The notes under the pieces are model-generated. The model was not told the origin of the DNA. It searched no databases and saw nothing but the letters and a program-made list of their open reading frames with translations. The position numbers were made by a program, and so were the translations under genes. A stretch of DNA of 64,000 nucleotides from Pseudomonas putida (lineage in GTDB: Bacteria; Pseudomonadota; Gammaproteobacteria; Pseudomonadales; Pseudomonadaceae), in contig NZ_JANHLK010000002.1 of NCBI RefSeq assembly GCF_028682635.1, forward strand, positions 124,001 through 188,000. The letters run 5' to 3'. Positions 25,850 through 35,143 of the stretch are shown in pieces. Numbering within the stretch: position 1 is the stretch's first letter; each line of letters starts with the position of its first letter.

Positions 25850-28351
25850 ATGATTCGCTGTTCGCTACCTGCCGTTCTTGCCCTGATGTTCGCCACGCCC
25901 TTGCTGGCGGCGCCCGCCGGGCAGCAGACGCTGTTCAATTTTGTGCGCCCCGCCGACGTGGTCCAGGTGGCGACCCAGGACGCCAGCCTGCCGCAGTCCA
26001 ACGCCGAACAGACGCCCGAAGGCGAAGTGCTGCGCCGGGTCACCTTCAACCCTGTTGCGCGGCCAACGCTGCGCCTGTCGCCGCAGACCGGTGCCTGGGA
26101 CTGGTCGCAGTCGGGCGTCATGAGCTTGCGGATCCAGAGCGCCATGAATTGGGCCGTGACCCTGTACGTGACCATTCAGAGCAACGACGGCAAGACGTTG
26201 GTCAGTCGCGTCGATCTTCCAGCCGGCCCGGCGCAGACCCTGTTGGTGCCATTGCAGCCGACTTCGCCGCTGAGCCAGGGCCTGAAGGCGGGCCCGCCGA
26301 TGCCGATGACGGTCGACGGCCAGCGCATTTTGCTGGCCAGCAGTGCCGGTGAACTGGACCGCAGCCAGGTGGTGTCGGTCAGCCTGTCCATGGATCAACC
26401 GAAAGTCGCCCAAAGCATCTTGCTGGAGCGCTTTGGCGTGCAGGACGGCGAAGGTGTGACCCAGGCGGTCTATGGCGGCCTGGTGGACGCCTATGGCCAA
26501 TCGACCCGGGCCAAATGGCCAGAAAAAATCAGCAGCGACGAACAACTGAAAAGCGCCGCGGCCAAGGAACAACAGCAGCTGAAAACCTGGCTGGGTGAGC
26601 GCGACAAGTCCTCCCTGGACACGTTCGGCGGCTGGACCAACGGGCCGACGTTCAAGGCCAGCGGTTTTTTCCGCACCGAGAAACGCGACGGTCGTTGGTA
26701 CCTGGTGACGCCGCAGGGGCATCCGTTCTATTCGCTGGGGGTCAACACCGTTGCGGCGGACGTCAACCAGACGTATGTCGCCGGTCGGGAATGGATGTTC
26801 GAATCCCTGCCCAAGGCTGATGAACCGCTGGCCAATCACTTCGGGGAAGGCGACAACCGCGGTGGTAATGGTGTCGACAAGGGGCGGGGTTTCAGTTCTG
26901 GAAAATGGTATGACTTCTATGGCGCCAATCTGCAGCGTCTGTACGGCGACCCTTGTGCACTGGGCAGCAATACCAAGGCCGGCGTTGCTGAAGCGGCCAA
27001 GGCCGACGCGGTAGAAGCAACGGCCGAGAAGGCTGCCGAGCCTGCCGTCGCACCCTCAACGGCCGAATCCGGAGTCGCCGAAGCGGCCAAGGCCGGCGCC
27101 GCCGATGCGACGGTGGCAAAAGCGGCTGAGCCACCACCTGCCGAACCCTGCAAAACGACCTTTGATGAGCAGCGCTGGACCGGCCACAACCTTGAGCGCC
27201 TGCAAGCCTGGGGGTTCAACACCCTCGGCAACTGGAGCGCACCGGCACTGGGTGACGCGCAACGCATGCCGTACACCTTGCCATTGTCGATCGTCGGCGA
27301 TTACGCGAGCATCAGCACTGGCAACGACTGGTGGGGCGGGATGCCCGACCCATTCGACCCGCGTTTCGCCATGGCGACCGAGCGCGCGGTGGCCATTGCT
27401 GCCCGCGACCACCGCGACGATCCATGGCTGATCGGTTACTTCGCCGACAACGAACTGGCCTGGGCCGGTCCCGGCGATGACCCGAAAGCCCGTTATGCGC
27501 TGGCCTATGGCACCCTGAAAATGACCACCGACGTGCCGGCCAAGCGCGCGTTCCTCAAGCAGTTGCGCGACAAATACCGCAACCAGGCGGGCTTGTCGAA
27601 AGCCTGGGGTATCGATCTGCCAGCCTGGGAACTGATGGAGGACCCGGGCTTCGTGCCGCCGCTGCCAAGCGCCGAGCACCCGGAAATCGAGGCCGACTTC
27701 AAATACTTCCAGAAGGTCTTCGCCGACACCTACTTCAAGACCATTTCCGATTCGCTGGAGTGGCACGCGCCGAACCAGCTCCTGCTTGGTGGCCGGTTTG
27801 CCATCAGCACCCCGGAAGCCGTTGAGGCCTGTGCGCAGTACTGCGACGTATTGAGTTTCAACATGTACACCTTGCAACCCCAGGACGGTTACGACTTCGC
27901 CAGGCTGCGCAGTCTGGACAAACCGGTATTGGTCACCGAGTTCAACTTCGGCTCGACCGATCGCGGCCCGTTCTGGGGCGGCGTGACGCAACTGGCGAAG
28001 GAAGAAGACCGTGGCCCGGCCTACGCGAATTTCCTGAAACAGGCGCTGGGCGAGCCGTCGATTGTCGGCGTGCACTGGTTCCAGTACCTCGACCAACCCG
28101 TGACCGGGCGCCTGCTGGATGGCGAAAATGGTCACTTTGGCCTGGTGGGGATAACCGATCTGCCGTTCCAGGGCTTTGTCGACAGCGTGCGCAAGAGCAA
28201 TCTGGCGACGGTCGATCAATTGGCTAAAGAGGCCCAGAAGGCCGCCGCCGAGGTCGACAAGGCGAACCACGACGCCGAGGGCGGGCGCAAGGCCGAAGCC
28301 GGCAAAGGCCCGGGGAAGGGCGCTGGTGGGCATTCCGGCCAAGGTCATTAA
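25850..28351 (+). CDS. Secreted agarase-like glycoside hydrolase (clan GH-A) with Ala-rich insert
   Basis: 833 residues. Signal peptide (MIRCSLPAVLALMFATPLLA) to about residue 22; an N-terminal beta-sandwich region; then a TIM-barrel with candidate acid/base E535 (FADNELAW) and nucleophile E697 (LVTEFNFG), as in beta-agarases and related clan GH-A enzymes. Residues about 375-433 form an Ala/Glu/Pro insert holding two copies of a 21-residue unit. The C-terminus is a Gly/Lys/His tail. Substrate is unknown; agar is unlikely in soil, so a different galactan or an exopolysaccharide is possible. ATG 25850 makes the signal peptide; GGGAG lies about 12 bases upstream. Confidence 0.8.
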   Translation: MIRCSLPAVLALMFATPLLAAPAGQQTLFNFVRPADVVQVATQDASLPQSNAEQTPEGEVLRRVTFNPVARPTLRLSPQTGAWDWSQSGVMSLRIQSAMNWAVTLYVTIQSNDGKTLVSRVDLPAGPAQTLLVPLQPTSPLSQGLKAGPPMPMTVDGQRILLASSAGELDRSQVVSVSLSMDQPKVAQSILLERFGVQDGEGVTQAVYGGLVDAYGQSTRAKWPEKISSDEQLKSAAAKEQQQLKTWLGERDKSSLDTFGGWTNGPTFKASGFFRTEKRDGRWYLVTPQGHPFYSLGVNTVAADVNQTYVAGREWMFESLPKADEPLANHFGEGDNRGGNGVDKGRGFSSGKWYDFYGANLQRLYGDPCALGSNTKAGVAEAAKADAVEATAEKAAEPAVAPSTAESGVAEAAKAGAADATVAKAAEPPPAEPCKTTFDEQRWTGHNLERLQAWGFNTLGNWSAPALGDAQRMPYTLPLSIVGDYASISTGNDWWGGMPDPFDPRFAMATERAVAIAARDHRDDPWLIGYFADNELAWAGPGDDPKARYALAYGTLKMTTDVPAKRAFLKQLRDKYRNQAGLSKAWGIDLPAWELMEDPGFVPPLPSAEHPEIEADFKYFQKVFADTYFKTISDSLEWHAPNQLLLGGRFAISTPEAVEACAQYCDVLSFNMYTLQPQDGYDFARLRSLDKPVLVTEFNFGSTDRGPFWGGVTQLAKEEDRGPAYANFLKQALGEPSIVGVHWFQYLDQPVTGRLLDGENGHFGLVGITDLPFQGFVDSVRKSNLATVDQLAKEAQKAAAEVDKANHDAEGGRKAEAGKGPGKGAGGHSGQGH
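26981..27133 (+). repeat. Internal 90-base-period repeat in the glycoside hydrolase gene
   Basis: Two 63-base copies (26981-27043 and 27071-27133) encode GVAEAAKADAVEATAEKAAE and GVAEAAKAGAADATVAKAAE. They start 90 bases apart and stay in frame. Silent differences show the duplication is not recent. Confidence 0.75.
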
Positions 28352-28369
28352 ACACCGGGATCGCAACCC

Positions 28370-28399
28370 TGTAGGAGCTGCCGAAGGCTGCGATCTTTT
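28370..28399. repeat. Single REP unit, CTGCCGAAGGC class
   Basis: TGTAGGAGCTGCCGAAGGCT to GATCTTTT without an inverted partner, 18 bases after the glycoside hydrolase stop. Confidence 0.85.
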
Positions 28400-28508
28400 G
28401 ATTTTAACCTGGGGGTTGAATTGACCGCCCAGCCCGCCCCTGTTCCCAAAACCCTCAAGGGCTGGAACAATGCGGCCCACTTTATAGAACGTTTCCGGGG
28501 AGTTGCGG

Positions 28509-29654
28509 GTGCAGATTCAGGGTCATTACGAGCTTAAGTTCGAGGCAGTGCGTGAAGCGTTCGCGGCGCTGTTCGACGATCCTCAGGAACGTGGCGCCGC
28601 GTTGTGCATCCGGGTCGGCGGCGAAACCGTCGTCGACTTGTGGTGCGGCACCTCCGACAAGGACGGGGCCGAAGCCTGGCACAGTGACACCATCGCCAAC
28701 CTGTTCTCCTGCACCAAGACCTTCACCGCCGTCACCGCCTTGCAACTGGTGGCCGAAGGCAAGCTGCAACTGGACGCCCCGATGGCCCGCTACTGGCCTG
28801 AATTCGCCGCCGCCGGCAAAGAATCGGTGACCCTGCGCCAGCTGCTTTGCCATCAGGCCGGTCTGCCGGCGTTGCGCGAGTTACTGGCCCCTGAAGCGCT
28901 TTACGACTGGCAAACCATGGTCGACGCCCTGGCCGCCGAAGCGCCATGGTGGACGCCGGGTGAGGGCCACGGTTATGCGGCCATCACCTATGGCTGGCTG
29001 GTCGGCGAGCTGCTGCGCCGTGCTGACGGTCGTGGCCCCGGTGAATCCATCGTGGCGCGGGTTGCCAAGCCTTTGGGCCTGGATTTTCACGTCGGCCTGG
29101 CCGATGAAGAGTTCCATCGCGTGGCGCACATTGCCCGTGGCAAGGGCAATGTCGGCGATGCCGCGGCCCAGCGCCTGCTGCAAGTGACCCTGCGCGAGCC
29201 AACGGCCATGACCACCCGTGCTTTTACCAATCCACCTTCGGTGCTGACCAGTACCAACAAACCTGAGTGGCGGCGCATGCAACAGCCGGCGGCCAATGGC
29301 CACGGCAATGCTCGCAGCCTGGCCGGGTTTTACGCCGGTTTGCTCGATGGCAGCCTGCTGGAAGGCGAATTGCTCGACGAGCTGACCCGCGAGCACAGCC
29401 TCGGCGAAGACAAGACACTGTTGACCCGAACCCGTTTCGGCCTGGGCTGCATGCTCGACCAACCGGATGTGCCCAATGCGACCTTTGGCCTGGGCGCGCG
29501 AGCCTTCGGGCATCCGGGCGCGGGTGGCTCTGTTGGTTTCGCTGACCCGGAACATGATGTGGCATTCGGTTTTGTGACAAATACCCTGGGGCCGTACGTC
29601 TTGATGGATCCGCGCGCACAAAAGCTTGTGCGGGTACTGGCCACTTGTCTGTAA
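28509..29654 (+). CDS. Beta-lactamase-fold serine hydrolase (class C / EstB-like)
   Basis: 381 residues with the SxxK motif SCTK (S67, K70), the second motif near YAAITYGW and a C-terminal HPGAGG (KTG-like HxG) segment. These are marks of the class C beta-lactamase/EstB esterase family; no signal peptide is present, so it is probably a cytoplasmic esterase rather than a beta-lactamase. GGGGAG at 28497-28502 favours a GTG start at 28509 over the TTG at 28503. It stands alone; substrate unknown. Confidence 0.85.
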   Translation: MQIQGHYELKFEAVREAFAALFDDPQERGAALCIRVGGETVVDLWCGTSDKDGAEAWHSDTIANLFSCTKTFTAVTALQLVAEGKLQLDAPMARYWPEFAAAGKESVTLRQLLCHQAGLPALRELLAPEALYDWQTMVDALAAEAPWWTPGEGHGYAAITYGWLVGELLRRADGRGPGESIVARVAKPLGLDFHVGLADEEFHRVAHIARGKGNVGDAAAQRLLQVTLREPTAMTTRAFTNPPSVLTSTNKPEWRRMQQPAANGHGNARSLAGFYAGLLDGSLLEGELLDELTREHSLGEDKTLLTRTRFGLGCMLDQPDVPNATFGLGARAFGHPGAGGSVGFADPEHDVAFGFVTNTLGPYVLMDPRAQKLVRVLATCL

Positions 29655-29766
29655 ATCACGCTCAAGGGTTCCGGAGCTGGAACCCGACGGCCTTTTCAGT
29701 TTCCAAGCGTCTGTTTATGCGGGCTGACCCGGCCTGATTTTATTACTTCATTTTTGTGGATATCCA

Positions 29767-30876
29767 ATGTCAACCAAACCCACCCTCGCCTTGGCACTGT
29801 GCTTCGCTATTACCGGTTGCGCGCAGACTCCTAAAAATGATGCAGACGGCGGCAGTTGGTGGCCGTTCGGGTCTTCCGACAAAGTCGCGGCCAAAGAGCC
29901 TGTCAAAGAGCCGGCCAAAGAACCGGCCCCAGCTCCCTTGAAGCCCACCGCAGCCGCTGCGGTGACCAAGACTGACAGTTCCAGCCCTTGGTACTGGCCG
30001 TTCGGCTCCGAGGAAGTGCTCGACAAGAAACCAGAGGTAAAACCTGAGGCCAAGCCGGTCGAAGTCGCCAAGGCCGAGGCCGAGGCGGGCGGCAAGTGGT
30101 GGTGGCCGTTCGGCGGCAAGGATCAAAGCACTGCCAAAGCCGTGCCGATGCCTGATCCGAAAGTCACCCAAGCCTGGCTTGACGACTACGAACCGCGTCT
30201 GCGTACAGCGATCAAGGACAGCAACCTGCAACTCGAACGCCGTGAAAACGTCCTGGTGGTCACCGCGCCGGTAGAAGGCTCGTTCAACCCGGACCGCCCG
30301 GCCATGCTGCTGCCGGTAACCCTCGGCCCGTTCACTCGCGTTGCGAAAATCCTTGAAGCCGATCCGAAGACTGCCGTGCTGGTACTCGGCCACAGTGACA
30401 CCTCGGGCGCAGCGCCCGCTAATGTGAAGCTGAGTCAGGAACGTGCGCAATCCGTGGCTGCGATCTTCCGCCTCAGCGGTCTGCAGCGCGATCGCCTGAT
30501 GCTGCGTGGCATGGGTGGTGAAGCCCCGCGTGCTGCCAACGACAGCAATGAAGGTCGTGCCCTGAACCGCCGCGTGGAGCTGCTGGTGACGCCGCAAAAC
30601 ACCATGGTCGCGTTGCTGAGCAAGTACAACATGCCGGCCCCGGCGCCTGTGCGCATGGTCGCGGCCCAGGACATCAAGCCGGTTGCCAAGCCTGTGACGC
30701 CAGCACCTGCCGATGCGAAGAAAGCGGCTGCACCGGTGGCGAAAAAAGCGCCGGCCAAGAAAGCCGCCGCGAAGAAGACCCCGGCTAAAACGGCAACGCC
30801 CGCGAAGAAGACGGCACCGGCCAAAGCCGCAGCCGACACTAAAAAAGTCGCCGCCGCCGATACTACAAAGAAGTAA
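29767..30876 (+). CDS. OmpA-family lipoprotein with triple WPFG motif and Lys/Ala tail
   Basis: 369 residues. Lipoprotein signal (FAITGC, lipidated C18); then three Trp-Pro-Phe-Gly motifs: WWPFG (31-35), WYWPFG (75-80) and WWWPFG (111-116), spaced by Lys/Pro/Ala linkers; an OmpA peptidoglycan-binding domain about 175-275 (GHSDTSGAAPANV, NRRVELLV); and a 70-residue C-terminal tail of KKA/PAK repeats resembling histone H1 or AlgP. Predicted to be outer-membrane anchored. The next gene, pdxH, starts 24 bases after its stop. Confidence 0.88.
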   Translation: MSTKPTLALALCFAITGCAQTPKNDADGGSWWPFGSSDKVAAKEPVKEPAKEPAPAPLKPTAAAAVTKTDSSSPWYWPFGSEEVLDKKPEVKPEAKPVEVAKAEAEAGGKWWWPFGGKDQSTAKAVPMPDPKVTQAWLDDYEPRLRTAIKDSNLQLERRENVLVVTAPVEGSFNPDRPAMLLPVTLGPFTRVAKILEADPKTAVLVLGHSDTSGAAPANVKLSQERAQSVAAIFRLSGLQRDRLMLRGMGGEAPRAANDSNEGRALNRRVELLVTPQNTMVALLSKYNMPAPAPVRMVAAQDIKPVAKPVTPAPADAKKAAAPVAKKAPAKKAAAKKTPAKTATPAKKTAPAKAAADTKKVAAADTTKK

Positions 30877-30900
30877 TTCGTCAACCATAAGGAATGCGCC

Positions 30901-31548
30901 ATGACCAAGGCCTTGGCTGATATGCGCCGCGACTACACCCGTGATGGCCTGACCGAGGCGCAAGCCCCGGCCGAGCCGTTCGCGCTGTTCCACCAATGGT
31001 TTGCCGACGCGGTGAAAACCGAGCAGGCACCGGTGGAGGCCAATGCCATGACCTTGGCCACTGTCGACCAGGAGGGGCGGCCGCATTGCCGCATCCTGCT
31101 GCTCAAGGGCCTGGATGCCCAGGGCTTCACCTTCTTCACCAACTACGACAGTGCCAAAGGCCAGCAACTGGTGGCGAATCCATTCGCGGCCATGACGTTT
31201 TTCTGGCCAACCCTGGAGCGTCAGGTGCGGATTGAAGGTCGGGTGGTGAAAGTCAGCCCAGAAGAATCCGATGCGTACTATCAGGTGCGCCCGCTGGGCA
31301 GTCGCCTCGGTGCCTGGGCTTCGCCGCAGAGCCGGGTGATTGCCGATCGGGGTGAGCTGGAGTCGCTGCTCAAGGATACCGAGCAACGTTTCAGCGATAG
31401 CCAACCCCACTGCCCTGAACACTGGGGCGGTTATCGCCTGCTGCCAGAACGCATCGAGTTCTGGCAGGGCCGTCCGAGCCGTCTGCACGACCGGCTCAAC
31501 TATCGCCTGCAGGGTGCCAACTGGATTCTTGAACGCCTGGCACCTTAA
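30901..31548 (+). CDS. pdxH: Pyridoxamine 5'-phosphate oxidase
   Basis: 215-residue FMN enzyme oxidising PNP/PMP to pyridoxal 5'-phosphate. The family motifs are [20 protein letters not shown] (FMN site), [39 protein letters not shown] and the C-terminal signature [13 protein letters not shown]. Length is typical. ATAAGGAA precedes ATG 30901. Convergent with a small gene 5 bases away. Confidence 0.97.
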   Translation: MTKALADMRRDYTRDGLTEAQAPAEPFALFHQWFADAVKTEQAPVEANAMTLATVDQEGRPHCRILLLKGLDAQGFTFFTNYDSAKGQQLVANPFAAMTFFWPTLERQVRIEGRVVKVSPEESDAYYQVRPLGSRLGAWASPQSRVIADRGELESLLKDTEQRFSDSQPHCPEHWGGYRLLPERIEFWQGRPSRLHDRLNYRLQGANWILERLAP

Positions 31549-31553
31549 GCAGT

Positions 31554-31790
31554 CTACCGTTCGGGATAAGCTGCCGCTGCGGCCTCAAGCCACTGCGGCA
31601 GGTCTCGACGCCTGATTTTCTGAGCCCGGGCGCTCGCCAACCGTTCGAGCATGAACGCTTTTTTCTGCTCGTCCTTGCCGGCCAGCGCCAACGCCAGGTC
31701 CCGGTCCATCCAGCGTCTGATGCGCACGTACAGCCACCCATGGAAGTACAGCCCGGCGACGGTAGTGACGACAATGATAAAGTAATCCAT
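31554..31790 (-). CDS. Small membrane-anchored hypothetical protein
   Basis: 78 residues with an N-terminal hydrophobic helix (MDYFIIVVTTVAGLYFHGWL) and a basic, Ala-rich cytoplasmic part (MDRDLALALAGKDEQKKAFM). No recognised domain. Convergent with pdxH and divergent from slyB. The start at ATG 31790 gives the complete anchor. Confidence 0.7.
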   Translation of the reverse strand: MDYFIIVVTTVAGLYFHGWLYVRIRRWMDRDLALALAGKDEQKKAFMLERLASARAQKIRRRDLPQWLEAAAAAYPER

Positions 31791-31957
31791 CCATATCCCT
31801 GGTCAGTGGCGCTGTTCTGCGAACAGACCGCGACTGAGTGGTGAGTGCGCGGACAGGCCTGTACGAAGCCTGAATCGAAACATTTTTATCCGGGCAAGAC
31901 CGTGACAGGCGTCTGGCTGCGGAGTTTAATGGTTACTTGTCCTTTGGAGTTGATGCT

Positions 31958-32422
31958 ATGCGTAAGTCTGTTCTGCTGGTTGCTTCCTTTTCCACCATGG
32001 CGATGTTGCTCACTGGCTGCCAATCGAGCTTGACCGGTGACTCCTATTCCCGTGACGAAGCGCGTCGCGTGCAGACGATTCGCATGGGTACCATCGAAGC
32101 CCTGCGACCGGTGAAAATCGAAGGTACCAAGACGCCAATCGGCGGCGCGGCAGGTGCAGTGGTGGGCGGTGTCGGTGGTAGCGCCATCGGTGGTGGCCGC
32201 GGCAGCATTGTCGCAGCAGTTATCGGTGCCGTCGCAGGCGGCCTGGTAGGCTCGGCAGCCGAAGAAGGCCTGACCCGCACCCAGGGCGTGGAAATCACCG
32301 TGCGCGAAGACGACGGCAGCATGCGCGCCTACGTGCAACAGGTTCAGGAAAACGAAGTGTTCCGCGTTGGCGAGCGCGTGCGCATTGCCACGGTGGATGG
32401 CACCAGCCGCGTTTCCCACTAA
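31958..32422 (+). CDS. slyB: Outer-membrane lipoprotein SlyB (glycine-zipper 2TM)
   Basis: 154 residues: lipoprotein signal (MLLTGC), the SlyB pattern SYSRDEARRVQTIRMGTIEA, a glycine-zipper segment (about 57-90, GGAAGAVVGGVGGSAIGGG) and the end TRTQGVEITVREDDGSM. SlyB/PCP proteins are outer-membrane components under PhoPQ or envelope-stress control in enteric bacteria. GGAG at 31946-31949 fixes ATG 31958. Single gene with terminator. Confidence 0.88.
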   Translation: MRKSVLLVASFSTMAMLLTGCQSSLTGDSYSRDEARRVQTIRMGTIEALRPVKIEGTKTPIGGAAGAVVGGVGGSAIGGGRGSIVAAVIGAVAGGLVGSAAEEGLTRTQGVEITVREDDGSMRAYVQQVQENEVFRVGERVRIATVDGTSRVSH

Positions 32423-32441
32423 GCGGGAATACGGGTAAAAG

Positions 32442-32475
32442 AAAACCCCGACCAGGTGACTGGATCGGGGTTTTT
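32442..32475. terminator. Bidirectional terminator between slyB and nhaA
   Basis: AAAACCCCGA (32442-32451) pairs with TCGGGGTTTT (32465-32474), with further CCA/TGG pairing; A and T tracts on both sides serve both converging genes. Confidence 0.85.
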
Positions 32476-32496
32476 CTTTAGCACATGAATTGTTCT

Positions 32497-33684
32497 CTAC
32501 GCGGTTTGCAGCACCGGCTTGCGACTCGCCGCCGCCGTTACGGCATAGCCAATCAATGCCGCCAGGATCGAACCGGTCAGGATCCCCATGCGGTCCATGC
32601 CTGCGTAGTCACTGACGCCCGGCTCAAAGGCCAGCGAACCGACGAACAGGCTCATGGTGAAGCCGATGCCGCAGAGAATCGCCACGCCCAGCACCTGGCC
32701 CCAATTGGCCCCCTGGGGCAGGGCGGCGATGCCGGTTTTCACCGCCAGCCAGGTCAGGCCGTACACGCCGACGGTCTTGCCCAGCAGCAGGCCGATCGCG
32801 ATGCCCATTGGCACGGCGTGGGTGAAGCTTTCGGCGGTCACGCCACTGAGGGACAGGCCGGCGTTGGCGAAGGCGAACAGCGGCAGGATGCCGTAGGCCA
32901 CCCATGGGTGCAGCGCGTGCTCCAGTGAAAGCAGGGGAGAGGGTTCGGCGTTTTTCGTGCGCAAGGGGATGCAGAATGCCAGGGTCACGCCGGCCAGCGT
33001 GGCATGCACTCCACTCTTGAGCACGCAGACCCAGAGGATCAGGCCAATGATCATGTAGGGGCCGAGCTTGACCACGCCGAGGCGGTTCATCCCGATCAGC
33101 GCCGCGATGCAGGCGGCGGCCAGTGCCAGGGACAGGGTCGACAGTTCGCCGGAATAGAAAATCGCGATGATGACGATCGCGCCGAGGTCGTCGATGATCG
33201 CCAGGGTCATCAGGAACAACTTCAGCGACACCGGCACGCGTTTGCCCAGCAGCGCCAGTACGCCCAGCGCGAAGGCGATGTCGGTGGCGGTCGGGATCGC
33301 CCAGCCGTCCAGGGCCGGTGGATTGTCACGGTTGAGGAACCAGTAGATCAGCGCCGGGACCACCATGCCGCCAATGGCGGCCGCGCCGGGCAGGACGATC
33401 TGCGACGGTTTGGACAGCTGCCCGTCGAGGACCTCGCGCTTGACCTCCAGCCCGATCAGCAGGAAGAACAGCGCCATGAGCCCGTCGTTGATCCACAGCA
33501 GCAGCGGCTTGGCGATTTTCAGCGCGCCGACCTGGGCGACCACGGGGGTTTCCAGCAGGCCGTTGTAGAGCCACGACAATGGGGAGTTGTTGATGATCAG
33601 CGCGAGGATAGCTGCGGCGATCAATAACAGACCGCTGGCAGCTTCCAGCTGAAAGAAACGCGTGAACGTGCTACGCAGAGGCAA
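32497..33684 (-). CDS. nhaA: Na+/H+ antiporter NhaA
   Basis: 395-residue inner-membrane antiporter with about 12 helices, exchanging Na+ for H+ in pH and salt homeostasis. The ion-binding pair is D165-D166 in [10 protein letters not shown]; other signatures are [12 protein letters not shown] and [13 protein letters not shown]. The likely start is TTG at 33684, with GGAGA about 8 bases upstream; no ATG lies before the conserved FFQLEAASG start. Divergent from the cysteine-synthase-like gene. Confidence 0.93.
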   Translation of the reverse strand: MPLRSTFTRFFQLEAASGLLLIAAAILALIINNSPLSWLYNGLLETPVVAQVGALKIAKPLLLWINDGLMALFFLLIGLEVKREVLDGQLSKPSQIVLPGAAAIGGMVVPALIYWFLNRDNPPALDGWAIPTATDIAFALGVLALLGKRVPVSLKLFLMTLAIIDDLGAIVIIAIFYSGELSTLSLALAAACIAALIGMNRLGVVKLGPYMIIGLILWVCVLKSGVHATLAGVTLAFCIPLRTKNAEPSPLLSLEHALHPWVAYGILPLFAFANAGLSLSGVTAESFTHAVPMGIAIGLLLGKTVGVYGLTWLAVKTGIAALPQGANWGQVLGVAILCGIGFTMSLFVGSLAFEPGVSDYAGMDRMGILTGSILAALIGYAVTAAASRKPVLQTA

Positions 33685-33935
33685 TGTCGCTCTCCATCGA
33701 TAAAGTCAAAAGGTGGCACACCCTAACCCGTACCGTTAGTTGTTAAAACAAAAGTTATATTCTTTTTTGTTATATGTCGTTACAACGCGATTCTTCGGGC
33801 AAGGACCTGAGCCTAGCAGTTGCCGGATGTATTGGAACTCAGCTGTACCTGTGTTTGATGTAGGATTTTTCCTAAGCTTGCAGGTTGAGGCTTGTGACGG
33901 GGCCGCCTATTGCCTGATCCATCGAGATAACCACC

Positions 33936-35030
33936 ATGAGCGACAACCGACAGTGGTCCCGCGAAGCCATCCGGATCATCGAAGCCGACTTCCAGCGCAG
34001 CGCCGACACTCACCTGATCCCCTTGTCGCTGCCAGGTTTTGCCGGCATCGAGTTGTACTTCAAGGATGAGTCGAGCCATCCCACCGGCAGCCTGAAACAC
34101 CGCCTGGCGCGGTCGCTGTTCCTGTATGCGCTGTGCAATGGCTGGCTCAAGCCCGGTACGCCGGTGATCGAGGCGTCCAGCGGCTCGACGGCGATTTCCG
34201 AGGCATACTTCGCGCGTTTGCTGGGGGTGCCGTTCATTGCCGTGGTGCCGGCCAGTACGTCGAGGGAAAAGATCGCACAAATCGCGTTCTATGGCGGGCA
34301 GACGCATCTGGTCGCGGATCCGACGCAGATCTACGCCGAGTCCGAACGCCTGGCGCGCGAGCACGACGGCCACTTCATCGACCAGTTCACCTACGCCGAG
34401 CGTGCGACCGACTGGCGTGCGAACAACAACATCGCCGAATCGATTTTCCAGCAGATGCGTTTCGAAAAGCACCCGGAGCCGAGCTGGCTGGTGTCCAGCC
34501 CCGGGACTGGGGGGACGACGGCGACCCTGGGGCGTTACGTACGTTATCGGCAGCACGCCACCCGCGTGTTGTGTGCCGATGCCGAGCGCTCGGTGTTTTT
34601 CGATTACTACCAGACCGGCGATGCCAGCCTGCGCCTGGATCACGGTTCGCGGGTCGAAGGCATTGGTCGGCCCCGGGTGGAAGCGTCATTCCTGCCCAAG
34701 GTCATCGATGCGATGGTCAAGGTGCCGGACGCATTGTCACTGGCAGCCATGCATTACCTGGCTGAACGTCTGGGGCGGCATGTCGGTGGATCGAGCGGGA
34801 CCAACCTGATTGGCGCGTTGATGGCGGCGCAGCAGATGGCGGCGGCGGGGGAGCAGGGTTCGATCGTGGCGATTCTGTGCGACAGCGGCGAGCGCTATGC
34901 CACGACCTATTACGATCAGGCGTGGCTCAAGGCCGAGGGGTTTGAGTTGAGCGGGTTGATCGATGCGGTGGCCGCGACGGTCGAGCGCGGCGAGCCGCTA
35001 CCGGCGAGCGTGTTGCGCGCCAATATCTGA
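33936..35030 (+). CDS. PLP-dependent cysteine synthase / cysteine desulfhydrase-fold protein
   Basis: 364 residues, fold-type II PLP enzyme. The PLP lysine is K54 in PTGSLKHR, the substrate loop is EASSGSTA, and the phosphate-binding glycine loop is SPGTGGTTAT. The sequence is longer at its C-terminus than CysK/CysM and resembles the Cds1-type L-cysteine desulfhydrases that release sulfide, but activity cannot be decided by sequence reading alone. Single gene; AT-rich upstream region shared with nhaA. Confidence 0.85.
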   Translation: MSDNRQWSREAIRIIEADFQRSADTHLIPLSLPGFAGIELYFKDESSHPTGSLKHRLARSLFLYALCNGWLKPGTPVIEASSGSTAISEAYFARLLGVPFIAVVPASTSREKIAQIAFYGGQTHLVADPTQIYAESERLAREHDGHFIDQFTYAERATDWRANNNIAESIFQQMRFEKHPEPSWLVSSPGTGGTTATLGRYVRYRQHATRVLCADAERSVFFDYYQTGDASLRLDHGSRVEGIGRPRVEASFLPKVIDAMVKVPDALSLAAMHYLAERLGRHVGGSSGTNLIGALMAAQQMAAAGEQGSIVAILCDSGERYATTYYDQAWLKAEGFELSGLIDAVAATVERGEPLPASVLRANI

Positions 35031-35042
35031 CCCCCCTGCACC

Positions 35043-35133
35043 TGTAGGAGCTGGCTTGCCAGCGAATGCGGTTCGTCATTCAACAGAAACGTTGGCTGAT
35101 CCACCGCCTTCGCGAGCAAGCCCGCTCCCACAG
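35043..35133. repeat. Hybrid REP pair from two repeat classes
   Basis: The left unit (from 35043, TGTAGGAGCTGGCTTGCCAG) belongs to the CTGGCTTGCCAGC class, and the right unit (35109-35133, TTCGCGAGCAAGCCCGCTCC) to the GCGAGCAAGC class. Only their outer bases are complementary. Confidence 0.8.
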
Positions 35134-35143
35134 GGGGTTGGCG

